A stretch of DNA of 52,944 bases from the NCBI GenBank assembly GCA_003427395.1, contig BFEA01000083.1, positions 2,643,756-2,696,699 of the forward strand, in the 5' to 3' direction. Both the position numbers and the translations under genes were made by a program. Under the pieces are notes generated by a model. It had not been told where the DNA came from and made no database searches. It was given only the letters and a program-made list of their open reading frames with translations. Position 1 is the stretch's first letter. Every line of letters begins with the position of its first letter. This stretch comes from Chara braunii. Lineage: Eukaryota > Streptophyta > Charophyceae > Charales > Characeae. Shown one piece after another: positions 1 to 8,635 of this stretch.

Positions 1-62
<62 letters not shown>
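1..62. repeat. (AG)n microsatellite
   Basis: Uninterrupted AG dinucleotide run that begins at or before the window edge. The same simple repeat recurs at 3151-3184, 3240-3283, 22820-22844 and 51560-51619. Confidence 0.97.
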
Positions 63-67
<5 letters not shown>

Positions 68-472
68 GACTTTGAGATTTGACGACATTTGGATTCAGAC
101 TCGACATTGGGATCGAGACATTGGACGAGGGATTATTTGGGGCCTGTATCGAAGACTTGGTGTTGTAGACATTCCCATCTTCCCCCTCTTCTTCATCTGA
201 TTCCCCTCCTCTTCGTCTGTGTATGGTTTGGGGATTGACGCATTCTTCCTGTGTGAGCGCCATGCCGTTTCACACCATGTGATGATGATGATCTATGCTT
301 GGTCTGCATTGCGACATTGATTGGTCTGATCATTGGTATTTTAGCCTTCCGTTGCGCTATCCTGTACTATGTGAGAGAGGTCGGTTCTTGTTCTGGTTTG
401 TACCATTACGGTATGCACCAGAAATGCTAACCTTCTCTTGGCTCAACGAACGCTTGCGGGCACGGTCCTGAG
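63..472. other. Non-coding stretch, nothing recognised
   Basis: No long open frame, RNA gene or element terminus was recognised here. The sequence lies between the AG microsatellite and a tRNA-like block. Confidence 0.5.
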
Positions 473-545
473 TGACAAAGTTGGAACTCGAACTCAGGTC
501 TGTATTTCAACCGTTCACGTGTGTACCAACTGAGCTAAGCCAGTG
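473..545 (-). repeat. tRNA-derived SINE head or tRNA pseudogene
   Basis: On the minus strand an A box (TTAGCTCAGTTGG, 526-538) and a B box (GAGTTCGAGTTCC, 483-495) sit at tRNA-like spacing, and the outer ends GTGACA and TGTCAC can pair as an acceptor stem. The D stem and T stem pair poorly, so this is not a working tRNA by eye. A similar head (same A box, then TTGAAA and GGAC) occurs on the plus strand at 44551-44583. Two related copies point to a tRNA-derived SINE family rather than a lone tRNA gene. A degenerate tRNA pseudogene is the alternative. Confidence 0.45.
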
Positions 546-560
546 TCACAGGCAGGCTGA

Positions 561-561
<1 letters not shown>

Positions 562-597
<36 letters not shown>

Positions 598-764
598 GTT
601 TGTCACAGCCCCTCGTTTGTTGTCCTCTTCTCTCTCTCTGCCTACGGTTTTACCGGGCAGTTCTGTTTGTGATGATATCTATATATATATATATATATAT
701 CAGCCCCTCGTTTGTTGTCCTCTTCTCCCTCTCTGCCTACGGTTTACCGGGCAGTTCTATTTGA

Positions 765-798
<34 letters not shown>

Positions 799-1457
799 GC
801 ATATACGACGAAGCAGTTTGTCACAGCCCGTTGTTCGTTGTCCTCTTCTTCCTCTCCGTCGACAGTTACTGGGCAGTTCTGTTTGACGATATATACCACG
901 ACTTCGATAGCACCCTGCTACGGTTTTCTCCAGTGAAGTTGAGCGTCTGTGGTCGGGCCCATCACTACGCGGCCATGTTGTGCCTCTAGTGCCAGCAGCG
1001 TGTCTGGAGTGTGATGGACCTTTCTTTGTTTCGTGGGTGTTTTGTTGGCTTGTGATGGGGTGTGAACTGACAGTCTGTAGAGTTTTCCATCTGGTGTCCA
1101 TCTGGTGCGGGTGAGTGATAGTCTGATAGTCTGCTTTAATTTTCGTCACAGGTACGTTGAGGGTAGTGGTGTGAACTGACAGTCTGTAGAGTTTTCCATC
1201 TGGTGTGGGTGAGTGATAGTCTGCTTTATTCTCCCTCTCTGCTGACAATTTACCGGGCAGTTTTGTTTGGCGATATTTATGTATGTATGTATGTATATAT
1301 CGTCAAATAGAGCTGCCGGGTAAACCGTAGACAGAGAGGGAGAAGAGGACAACAAAGGAGGGGATGTGTAATATATATATACACAGCCCCTCGTTTGCTG
1401 TCCTCTTCTCCCTCTCTGCCTACGGTTTACCGGGCAGTTCTATTTGACGATATATAT
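562..1457. repeat. Cluster of ~70 bp units separated by (TA)n
   Basis: Direct copies of a ~70 bp unit start near 606, 701, 823 and 1381, a partial copy lies near 1227-1276, and one inverted copy lies at 1294-1370. The unit runs from CAGCCCCTCGTTTG through a CT-rich block and ACCGGGCAGTTCT to TTGACGATATA. TA dinucleotide runs separate the units (562-593, ~680-700, ~768-792). A second direct repeat (GTGAACTGACAGTCTGTAG...) occurs at ~1062 and ~1171. Open frames here are by-products of the repeats. Confidence 0.85.
1294..1456. repeat. Near-perfect palindrome, ~77 bp arms
   Basis: The arm at 1294-1370 is an almost exact reverse complement of 1381-1456, separated by a 10 nt AT loop. The only mismatches I see are a handful of single bases. 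Such a fold-back is typical of MITE-like elements or of paired inverted repeats, and a transcript would form a long hairpin. No transposase or flanking duplication can be assigned because it sits in TA-rich DNA. Confidence 0.8.
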
Positions 1458-1787
1458 ACAATATATACGATGGTAAAAGTTCTCCTGTGCGCTGTTCTCC
1501 CTTTCTATATACGAAGCCTTGTGTTTTGTACCCTTGCCAATAACTGTTTATGCACGTTGCGTAGCTTTGTATCTATGTTCCTTTGCAATTTCGGTCGCCT
1601 TATGTGCGCTGTGAATGACAGCAGATAGCAGTGGTCTTCCCCTGCTTGCCACTGCCATCCAGCTGTATTGAAGAATAATCTTTCATCAAGTTTCATGCCA
1701 GTTGCCACGGTTTTCAAGTGGTTTGATTTCAGTTGTTGGAGCTCTGGTTGATTGATTGACGAGGGATTTGGAGGGTTTGGACAGGCA
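1458..1787. other. Non-coding flank of element II
   Basis: This is unique-looking sequence up to the left end of element II. The last four bases, ggca (1784-1787), are the left copy of the target-site duplication. No gene was recognised. Confidence 0.5.
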
Positions 1788-2085
1788 TGCAAGGAACCTG
1801 ACTGTTCATAGCTTGCTGGAGTGTATCTCATTGCATGCATAGATGTCATCATACAGATAGAGAAACTTCACACGAAGCCAAATCGAGATGAGATGAGAAC
1901 CAGATAGCGCAGCTCATATTATCACAACAACATCATACAAGAGTATCTCGAATCCAAGAGTTAAGCGCCAACAGAGTACAAGTCTCTTTCGTTCCATTCT
2001 CAATATAGGGCCTGGCTCAGCCAGCGTCTGCCCTCAGATCACAGGTATGGTGCCAACAGGTAAGTATCCACCATATCCAACTCCT
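1788..2085 (-). repeat. Element II 3' LTR, distal part
   Basis: This 298 bp block matches 18868-19166 base for base apart from scattered substitutions. It is the outer end of the minus-strand 3' LTR (terminus TTGCA when read on the minus strand). The matching sequence resumes at 11246 after element I. The last four bases, tcct (2082-2085), are duplicated at 11242-11245 by the insertion of element I. Confidence 0.93.
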
Positions 2086-2985
2086 TGAAATGGTATTCAC
2101 GAGTTCGCAGTAGCGAATGCAGATCCCAGGGCTCGATCCCTAGTTCCCCGTCTTACCTGTGTACAGTACCAGTGTCAACCCGTAGATTTGAACCTGCGAC
2201 CTGTAGGACCACCAGTGGTAGGTAGGTTTTCGTAGGTCACAGGGTAGAAGGGAATCGAACTGTAGACCTGTAGGGTAGGAGTCTAAACAGTTCCGAAGTC
2301 GTAGTTGTAGGATGTTTGAAGGGTCAAGGTCGTAGCTGCTACTTACCTGAAGGGGCAAAGTCGTAGCTCCTACAGTACCGAAAGGCCAAGTTAGAGGTTT
2401 CTAGAAGTGGCCTTTCGGAGTAAGCCTGCGTTGAACAGAGGCAAGTGGTCAAGTGATGGTAGGCCACCTCGCTGAGTCAACAGTCCCAGTTAGGCAGTCC
2501 GGTCCTGTCCAGCAAGTACCGTCTGGGACTGTGAGCACCAGGGGCCAAGGGACACAGGGCAGACCAACGCAGCNCAGAAGTATAAATCAAGAGGCTGCGT
2601 CCANCCANTATTCATTCCTGCGGAAGCCATGCGGAAGCGCTGCCTTAGCAGCTTGTGCGAGGAGGTNTGCAGAAGGCCCGAAGACGNAGAGGGCGAGAGT
2701 GACGTACTGNAGCCATAGCAGTAGGGTAGCAGCGGCCATAGCCGCCATAGCTGTAGCTTAGGGGAAGAGTGTGTGTACTGTGTGTGTGTACTCGGTATCG
2801 CGTGTGGGACATCCAGGGTGATCCAGAGTGTGAACAGTGAGTGTTTGAGGCGCATAGTCGCCATAGCCAGTGGAAGCGAACTTACCTGAAAGACATATCC
2901 CTGTGTACTGTGTGGGCGCAAGTCACCAGTTGTGTGCTGTTGTTCACGTGCATGAGAAGTGTGAATAAGTCGAGTCTGATTGCAC
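2086..2985 (+). repeat. Element I 5' LTR
   Basis: LTR of about 900 bp beginning TGAAATGG and ending TGATTGCA. It nearly matches 10233-11241. Several N bases (2574, 2604, 2608, 2667 and others) fall where the other LTR has a clear base, which suggests a mixed consensus. A TATA box (TATAAAT) sits at 2581-2587. Confidence 0.93.
2581..2587 (+). promoter_or_regulatory. TATA box of element I LTR
   Basis: TATAAAT lies about 400 bp before the LTR end, which fits a U3 promoter driving genomic RNA. The same box occurs at 10838-10844 in the 3' LTR. Confidence 0.55.
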
Positions 2986-2986
2986 T

Positions 2987-2998
2987 GGTATCGGAGCT
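2987..2998 (+). promoter_or_regulatory. Primer-binding site (initiator tRNA-Met type)
   Basis: TGGTATCGGAGC lies one base after the 5' LTR. Plant initiator tRNA-Met primes at TGGTATCAGAGC. The single A-to-G difference still pairs as a G-U wobble. The same 12-mer occurs in elements II and V. Confidence 0.88.
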
Positions 2999-3147
2999 GG
3001 TACCCGCTGTTCCGCGCGCGCCGTCGTGTGCAGGGACGATGCGCCATAGCTGAAGTGGCCGCTGGAGAAGGCAGTCCGCCATAGCGGACCTCGAGGTGGA
3101 AGAAGCCGCCGCGCACCTGCAACAAGAAGACCACGACGAAGAAGAAG

Positions 3148-3187
<40 letters not shown>

Positions 3188-3237
3188 GAGATACAAGATT
3201 GGGTTCTTACCTGTTGCGCTGAAGATACCGCTACGGC

Positions 3238-3286
<49 letters not shown>

Positions 3287-3605
3287 GCGATCCAAGATTG
3301 GTTGTCACTTACTGTGAGGCGAGCTGCGCTGTCCGACCGAGGAGGAAGATAGCGGCCATAGCCGCGGGGCTTCATCACAGGGCACCGAAGGAGAAAGACA
3401 GGGAGGACAGAGAAGGCGGGACTAAGGAGAGAGAGAAAGAGAAGTGTGGAAGGAGGACGCTGGAGAAGAAGACAGATATAGCCGGGGGTGAACACACAAA
3501 AAAAAAAACCAGAGAAAGTGAAGAAGAAGAAGAGTGAAGGAAGGGGAAGTAAGCGGCGAGGGTGACGAAGGTGATGGTGCCGGCAGCCATAGCCGAGGTG
3601 AAGGG

Positions 3606-3749
3606 TTGACCGGGCGTTGACCAAAGCGTTGACTAGAGGGTTGACCAGGTGTTGACCAAGGGTGTTGACCAAGCGTTGACTGGGGGTTGCCCGCATTGAC
3701 TCAGCGTTGACCAAGGCGTTGACCGGAGCTGTTGACCAAGATTTTGACC
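3606..3749 (+). promoter_or_regulatory. Array of twelve TTGACY (W-box-like) motifs
   Basis: TTGAC followed by C or T starts at 3606, 3617, 3629, 3641, 3652, 3665, 3676, 3696, 3707, 3719, 3732 and 3744. Spacing is irregular (10-20 bp), so this is an eroded short tandem repeat. TTGACY is the core bound by plant WRKY factors. Whether it is bound or acts as an enhancer here is inference. Confidence 0.6.
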
Positions 3750-4292
3750 GAGCTGGAGTTGGTGATATCTCGCTGAGCCCTTAGCCTATCCCCTTACCCT
3801 GTGGATGTGCACTTACCCCACGGTACTTGCTGAGTTTGAGTCTGTCTGTCTTTCCTTTCTGCATTGAGTCTCTTCTGTCTTAGGTGATAGCTCTCTGTGG
3901 ATGAAGGATAGGGCCTTGCTGCCAAACCTGCACGGGACTTAGTAGGACTAATCTCTACTCTGGCATCTGGAGACTTGGGCATGAGTGGCGAGCGCTCGTT
4001 AAACAACTCGTCTAGCCCAATGACCGGTACTGTCCGGCAGGTCTACTGAGTTCAGTGTAGAGGGTCCAAACTCTGAGCTGTAAGCTGAAACGAAGGCCGT
4101 CTTTAAGTGTTGAGGCCTGGTTGAACCGCTCCCCTAGCGGACCTAGTAAGGCTGATGATCTGTGTCTGACGACTCGACTGTCCCGAGGGATACGAACCCC
4201 TCCAAGGACCGGTATAGACCGGCGGGCTGCTCGGTGTGGCACAGGAGGCCGGAACGGCTGAGTTGTGGGCTGAAATCGCGAGGAAGAACTAC

Positions 4293-4372
4293 GCTGATCA
4301 CGTCGTCCTGACTGCGACGTTAAAGAATTCTTGCGGAGTTTGGGGGATCTCCTTAAATGCCTCCTGATCAGC
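4293..4372 (+). ncRNA. Conserved structured leader RNA module (copy 1)
   Basis: An outer stem GCTGATCA (4293-4300) pairs with TGATCAGC (4365-4372). It encloses hairpin 1 (CGTCG 4301-4305 with CGACG 4315-4319, 9 nt loop) and hairpin 2 (GGAG 4335-4338 with CTCC 4349-4352, loop containing GGGGG). Elements V (35359-35439, minus) and VI (46862-46949) carry the same layout with changed but still paired stems. The function is unknown; packaging, dimerisation or translation control are candidates. It lies about 130 nt upstream of the Gag start. Confidence 0.65.
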
Positions 4373-4503
4373 TGTTAGTTCAGTAGTGACAGCCTTAAGA
4401 GTAGTTGTGAGTAGTGGATCTTAGAGAGTCAGACAATAGGTTAGTGTGTCCGGGTAGGTCTAAGTGGTGAGGAGTGGGACATTGTCGTGCACCTAACACC
4501 ACG

Positions 4504-6536
4504 ATGGACGATTATCCGATGTATGGGTTGCTCGTTGGGTTCTCCCTCTGGGGGACCCTCTGGCGTCTCCTCTTTCCTCTGGGGTTCTGGCACACCTTCA
4601 CGTGTAGAGTAGATACCCGAGGTGGTGCCTCCACCAAGCCATACACGAAGGAGGAGGAGGAGAAGATGGCCGCCATCTTGCAGGAGAGGAAGGAGAAGAA
4701 GGAGGCCAAGAAGAAGGCCTTGAAGGAGGAGCAGGCGGCCAAATTGAAGAAGATAGAAGAAGAGATGGCCAGAGGGAAGGACAGGATACAGAAAGAAGAG
4801 GAAGAGAAGTTGAAAGAGGTGGAAGAGGAGGAAGAAGATGAAATGCCATTGCAGAGGAAGAAGGGGCAGTACAGTGGCAGTAGGGATGAGGAGATGGAGA
4901 AGCGGATCTCAGAGTGGGTCGCCAACTTATCCTTGGGCAAAGAGGAGGAGGTGGCGATGTATATCTCTAAGGACGATCAGGAAACCGCTATGAGAGCTTG
5001 GGAAGCAGAAAAAGATGTTGTAAAGCGGCAGGCACTGAAAGATGAGAAGAGAATGGAATGGAGGTTGGCAGTGATGAGGGAGAAGAGGAGAGTGGACGCG
5101 GCAACGGAGGCGGCAAAAGAATTAGAGGAGGTAAAAAACATAGAAGAGCAACTAGCCGCCCAGACTGAACTCCCAGCCCAAATGCGAGTCATAGCTCGAA
5201 ATGTTGCACGCTTGGCACGAATTCAGGCGGAGCAATATGACTTTAGTCGGAGTCAACACATAGCTGAGCGTTCAATAAAGTTGGGATTCCGGGACTTTGC
5301 TCGAGAGTTGGTAGGTGCTATAGGCACTGAGGTGGGCCACCGCCTCAACAAGACTGAGCGGTTTTGCGTTGGCGCCATTGAGGGCGTCAAGGCGGCAGCC
5401 CCCAAGGAGGAGGAAGCACGTCTTCCTCGCCGGGAACCGGTCAAGGTCAAATTCCCTGATTCCTACAGTGGGAAAAGGGAAGAGAACTTTGACAACTGGG
5501 AAGCCAACGTTAAGACCTATGTGCACTTGCAACAGGTCTCCCCGGATCAACAGGTTCTAATTGCGATCCACGCGCTGAGAGATGATGCCGCCAGTTTTAC
5601 AAGATCCCTAGTTCGCGCTGCCAACCGTAGTGACGATCCCGTTGCGTACTCCCGTTCACGTCCCTCACCGAATTCCTGAAGTTGTTGCGTGAGAGATTCG
5701 CTGATGTCGCCCGCAGCGTTAAAGCCTCAGATAGGCTGCAGACGATCCACTCTCGTAAGTGGAAAAGTGTCAGGGCCCTTAAGAGTACAATGGATGAGTT
5801 AGTGGCTATCCCTGACCACGGGGTTACGGACACCCAGTTGGTCGGCCTCTTCTATGGGGCTATACCCGAAGCCCTTCGAGGGCATTTCTTCGCAAAGAGC
5901 GAAGACCCTGCCACTAGGTAGGATTCTCTTAGTCGTGAGGTGGTGGCCTTTGAGGCCAAGTCTATGTCAGTTTCCACCTTCTGGCACAAAGATTTGGATA
6001 AGGGAAAGCAATGGAAGGGCCGCACTATTTCTGGGCAGGTAAAGACCAAGGACAACCTTGTCCTGACCTTAGATGAAGGTAGTGTAGATGAGATCCCCTA
6101 CGAACAGATCGAGTGGGGGTTAGAGGAAGAGGACAGCGGTATGGGCTAGGGGAGGACTTACGTTGCTGTCGCGGCTGGAGGGAGGCCGCAAGGAGGACGA
6201 GGCCAGGGCCAAGGGGGCCGGGCCTCAGGGAGCCGGTTTCAGGGCGATTAGGGGGTTGGCGGTAGAGGAGGAAACCGCCAAGCGGGAGGCAGGGGTCAAG
6301 GTCCCCCGCAAAAACGTCCTAGGAATAGGTCTCCCTATAGGGTAGGAGGATGGCACCCGGGGCTACCACAGGGTAGGCCTTGGGAAACTTTGGGTCTGGA
6401 CCAGACTTTATGGCAACAACGATTGGACCGGGGCCAGTGCATTTTTTGCGGTGACCCGGGCCATATCATTAAATATTGTCCTAAGTATCGCGAGACCCGA
6501 ACGGGTGCCCAAGGGCCAAAAGGCAGCCGCCGGTAG
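4504..6536 (+). pseudogene. gag: Element I Gag (broken)
   Basis: Start chosen at the ATG of MDDYPMYGLL, because families A and B both begin Gag there; an upstream in-frame ATG at 4474 is less likely. Order: hydrophobic N-terminal segment ending in FPLGF (first ~30 residues), a long Glu/Lys-rich coiled coil (~residues 45-230), a retrotransposon capsid-like region (PVKVKFPDSYSG onward), a Gly/Arg-rich stretch, then a CCHC zinc knuckle (CIFCGDPGHIIKYC, 6438-6479). Gag assembles the virus-like particle and binds genomic RNA. The reading frame shifts near 5645-5660, and TAG stops interrupt it at 5919-5921, 6147-6149 and ~6249, so full Gag cannot be made. Pol lies in the -1 frame relative to the end of Gag. 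Confidence 0.88.
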
Positions 6537-6610
6537 GGGTAGCAACTGCCCCTACCATTAGGCCATGTGGGGAATATAGCGCTAGCCGGCAGGAGACTCC
6601 CACACCACAT

Positions 6611-7867
6611 GTGCCTATGGCAGAGGTTGCAGGCCGGTGTCTAGATAGCTGCCCAGAGACCGCTTGTATTAGGGTCTCTCTAGACACCTCCCTCACAGGC
6701 GTAGCAGGAGAGTTGAAGGAGAGGAGGCCCGCCTGGGCCAAGATGAAGAAGGAGAATAAAGGGCAGCTAATCTTACTAGATACAGAGATTTTTAGAGGTA
6801 GAGTAGGGGCCCTAGTAGACTCAGGGGCCACCCGCAGCTATATTAGTAAGAAAGCGCTGCAGAAGTTGAGGCTGGGACTTAAAGTCCAGAAATTGACAGA
6901 CCCCATAGTTAGTATCCTCGCAGACAATCGTACCATGGTTGTAGAGGATTACGTNGAGGGAGTCCAGGCGTATTTCCGCCTAGAGAAAGATGGGAAAGTG
7001 GAGAAGGTCCTCCACTCCCTGACTCTTCTCGTAGAAGACAGCCTCCCATTTGATATTGTTCTGGGAGTGGATTGGGGAGAGGCAGCCGGGGCCACGCTCC
7101 NTTTGAAGGAGCACGAGTGTAGGCTCCCCAGTTCTTCAGGCGAGGCTAAGATTGCCCGCCTGTTTCACGTGTCAGGAGTAGAGAATCCACTGGCACATTG
7201 CTGCCTTAGTGCACCTGCATTCGCCAGATTAGTTAAAAAGGAGAAACTGGAGGAACAGGTTTTTGTCGCCTATGTTAGGCCGGTGACTAAGCCCACGGAA
7301 GAAAAGCCGATGGACCCTACGATTGCCAAGCTGCTGGAAGAGTTCAAGGATCTAACTGAGCCGCCGATAGGAGTAGTACCATGGCCCATCCAACACCGCA
7401 TTGAGATAGAGCCTGGCAGTAGAACTCCTAAGGGCGCTGTGTATAGGATGTCCCCACGGGACTTAGAGGAGCTTCGCAAGCAATTAGACGAGCTCCTCGA
7501 GAAGGGTTGGATTAGGCCCAGTTCGTCTCCTTTTGGAGCGCCTGTTCTCTTTGTTCCTAAAAAAGATGGAGAGTTGAGGATGTGCATAGACTATAGGGGT
7601 CTGAATGCTATTACAGTAAAGAATGTTGAGCCACTGCCTAGGATAGACGATCTCTTAGATAGAGTGCAGGGGGCGAAGTATTTTTCCAAGATAGATTTGA
7701 AGTCCGGATATCATCAAATAGAGATGCATCCTGATGATCAGTATAAGACAACCTTCCGGACTAGATATGGGCACTACGAGTTCATAGTGATGCCCTTTGG
7801 ATTAACCAATGCGCCAGCTACATTCCAGCGCTGTATGAACGATTTGTTTAGGCCGTGGTTAGATTGA
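6611..7867 (+). pseudogene. pol: Element I Pol: protease and N-terminal reverse transcriptase
   Basis: The 418-residue frame holds a retropepsin with an intact active site (DSGA at 6818-6829, second motif LPFDIVLG) followed by the RT fingers and palm ([52 protein letters not shown]). The ATG at 6611 is probably not a true start. The frame is -1 relative to the end of Gag, so a Gag-Pol frameshift is expected in an intact relative. A TGA at 7865-7867 ends the frame just before the YLDD motif, which continues in the same frame. Two N bases (6955, 7101) fall inside it. Confidence 0.92.
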
Positions 7868-8635
7868 TTTGTTGTAGTTTACCTAGATGACCTTCTAGTG
7901 TTTAGCAGGACCCTCGAAGAGCATCAGGGTCATCTCAGGCATGTTTTGGAGAAGCTGAGGGAAGCTAACTTCAAGATCAATGCAAAGAAGTGCGATTGGG
8001 CGAAAACCCAAGTTTTGTACTTAGGCCACGTCTTAGACGGAGACGGCGTTAAGCCAGAGGATAACAAGATCGCAGCGATTAGAGATTGGCCCACGCCACG
8101 TACGCTGACAGAGTTGCGCTCGTTCCTGGGCTCAGATAATTACTACTGGAAGTTCATGAGGAACTTCTCTACCATCGCTGCGCCCCTTCGCAGAAAGACC
8201 ATCTGGAAGTGGGATAAGGACTGCACGTCTGCCATGAAGAAGTTAAAGCCGGCATTGATACAGTATCCAGTCCTTAAAGTCGCCGATCCGTCCTTGCCCT
8301 TTGTCGTCACGACCGATGCGAGTCAATACGGCATAGGCGTAGTGTTACAGCAAGACGATGGCAATGGGTATAGACCCGTAGAGTTCATGTCCGCCAGAAT
8401 TCCTTCAAAAAAGGTTGCGACATCTACCTATGAGAGGGAACTCTACGCTCTCAGGCAAGCGTTAGACCACTGGAAGCACTACTTGCTTGGGAGGCACTTC
8501 AAAGTTTATTCCGACCATGAAACGTTACGATGGTTAAAGACGCAGGCCAAGATGACACCTAAGCTTACTAGGTGGGCCGCAAAGATAGATCAGTACGACT
8601 TCGAGCTCAAGCCTGTCAAGGGAAGTACAACATAG
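7868..8635 (+). pseudogene. pol: Element I Pol: RT palm/thumb and RNase H
   Basis: This is the same frame as the preceding segment, after the TGA. It starts with the RT catalytic YLDD (7880-7891), then the thumb and connection (VLYLGHVLDGDG, LRSFLG), then RNase H with TTDASQYGIG, YERELYAL and SDHETLRW carrying the acidic catalytic residues. RT and RNase H convert genomic RNA to DNA in the particle. A one-base deletion near 8622-8626 (before the final RNase H motif VADALSR) shifts the frame; the downstream part continues in another frame. Active-site residues look intact, so the defect is frame integrity only. Confidence 0.92.

Larger units (their letters stand above)
2999..4503 (+). other. 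Element I untranslated leader
   Basis: This is a 1.5 kb stretch between the PBS and the Gag start with no conserved open frame. It holds two (GA)n runs (3151-3184, 3240-3283), a purine-rich block to ~3540, a W-box-like repeat (3606-3749), an imperfect ~220 bp tandem duplication (~3910-4090 against ~4130-4280) and the structured RNA module (4293-4372). Open frames on either strand over the GA and TTGACC repeats are repeat artefacts. Confidence 0.75.

Noticed and set aside
473-545. Functional tRNA gene
   Set aside because: A and B boxes are present but D and T stems do not pair well and no anticodon stem forms by eye.
617-1355. Open frames of 69-163 codons on both strands
   Set aside because: They are translations of TA and CT-rich repeat units; the same peptide phrases recur in each repeat copy.
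2453-3714. Several open frames in the element I LTR and leader, including a 256-codon minus-strand frame
   Set aside because: Composition follows GA and TTGACC repeats; no domain; overlaps LTR, PBS and leader.
4512-4940. Ser/Phe-rich minus-strand frames over gag
   Set aside because: Shadows of the Glu/Lys coiled-coil codons of Gag on the opposite strand.
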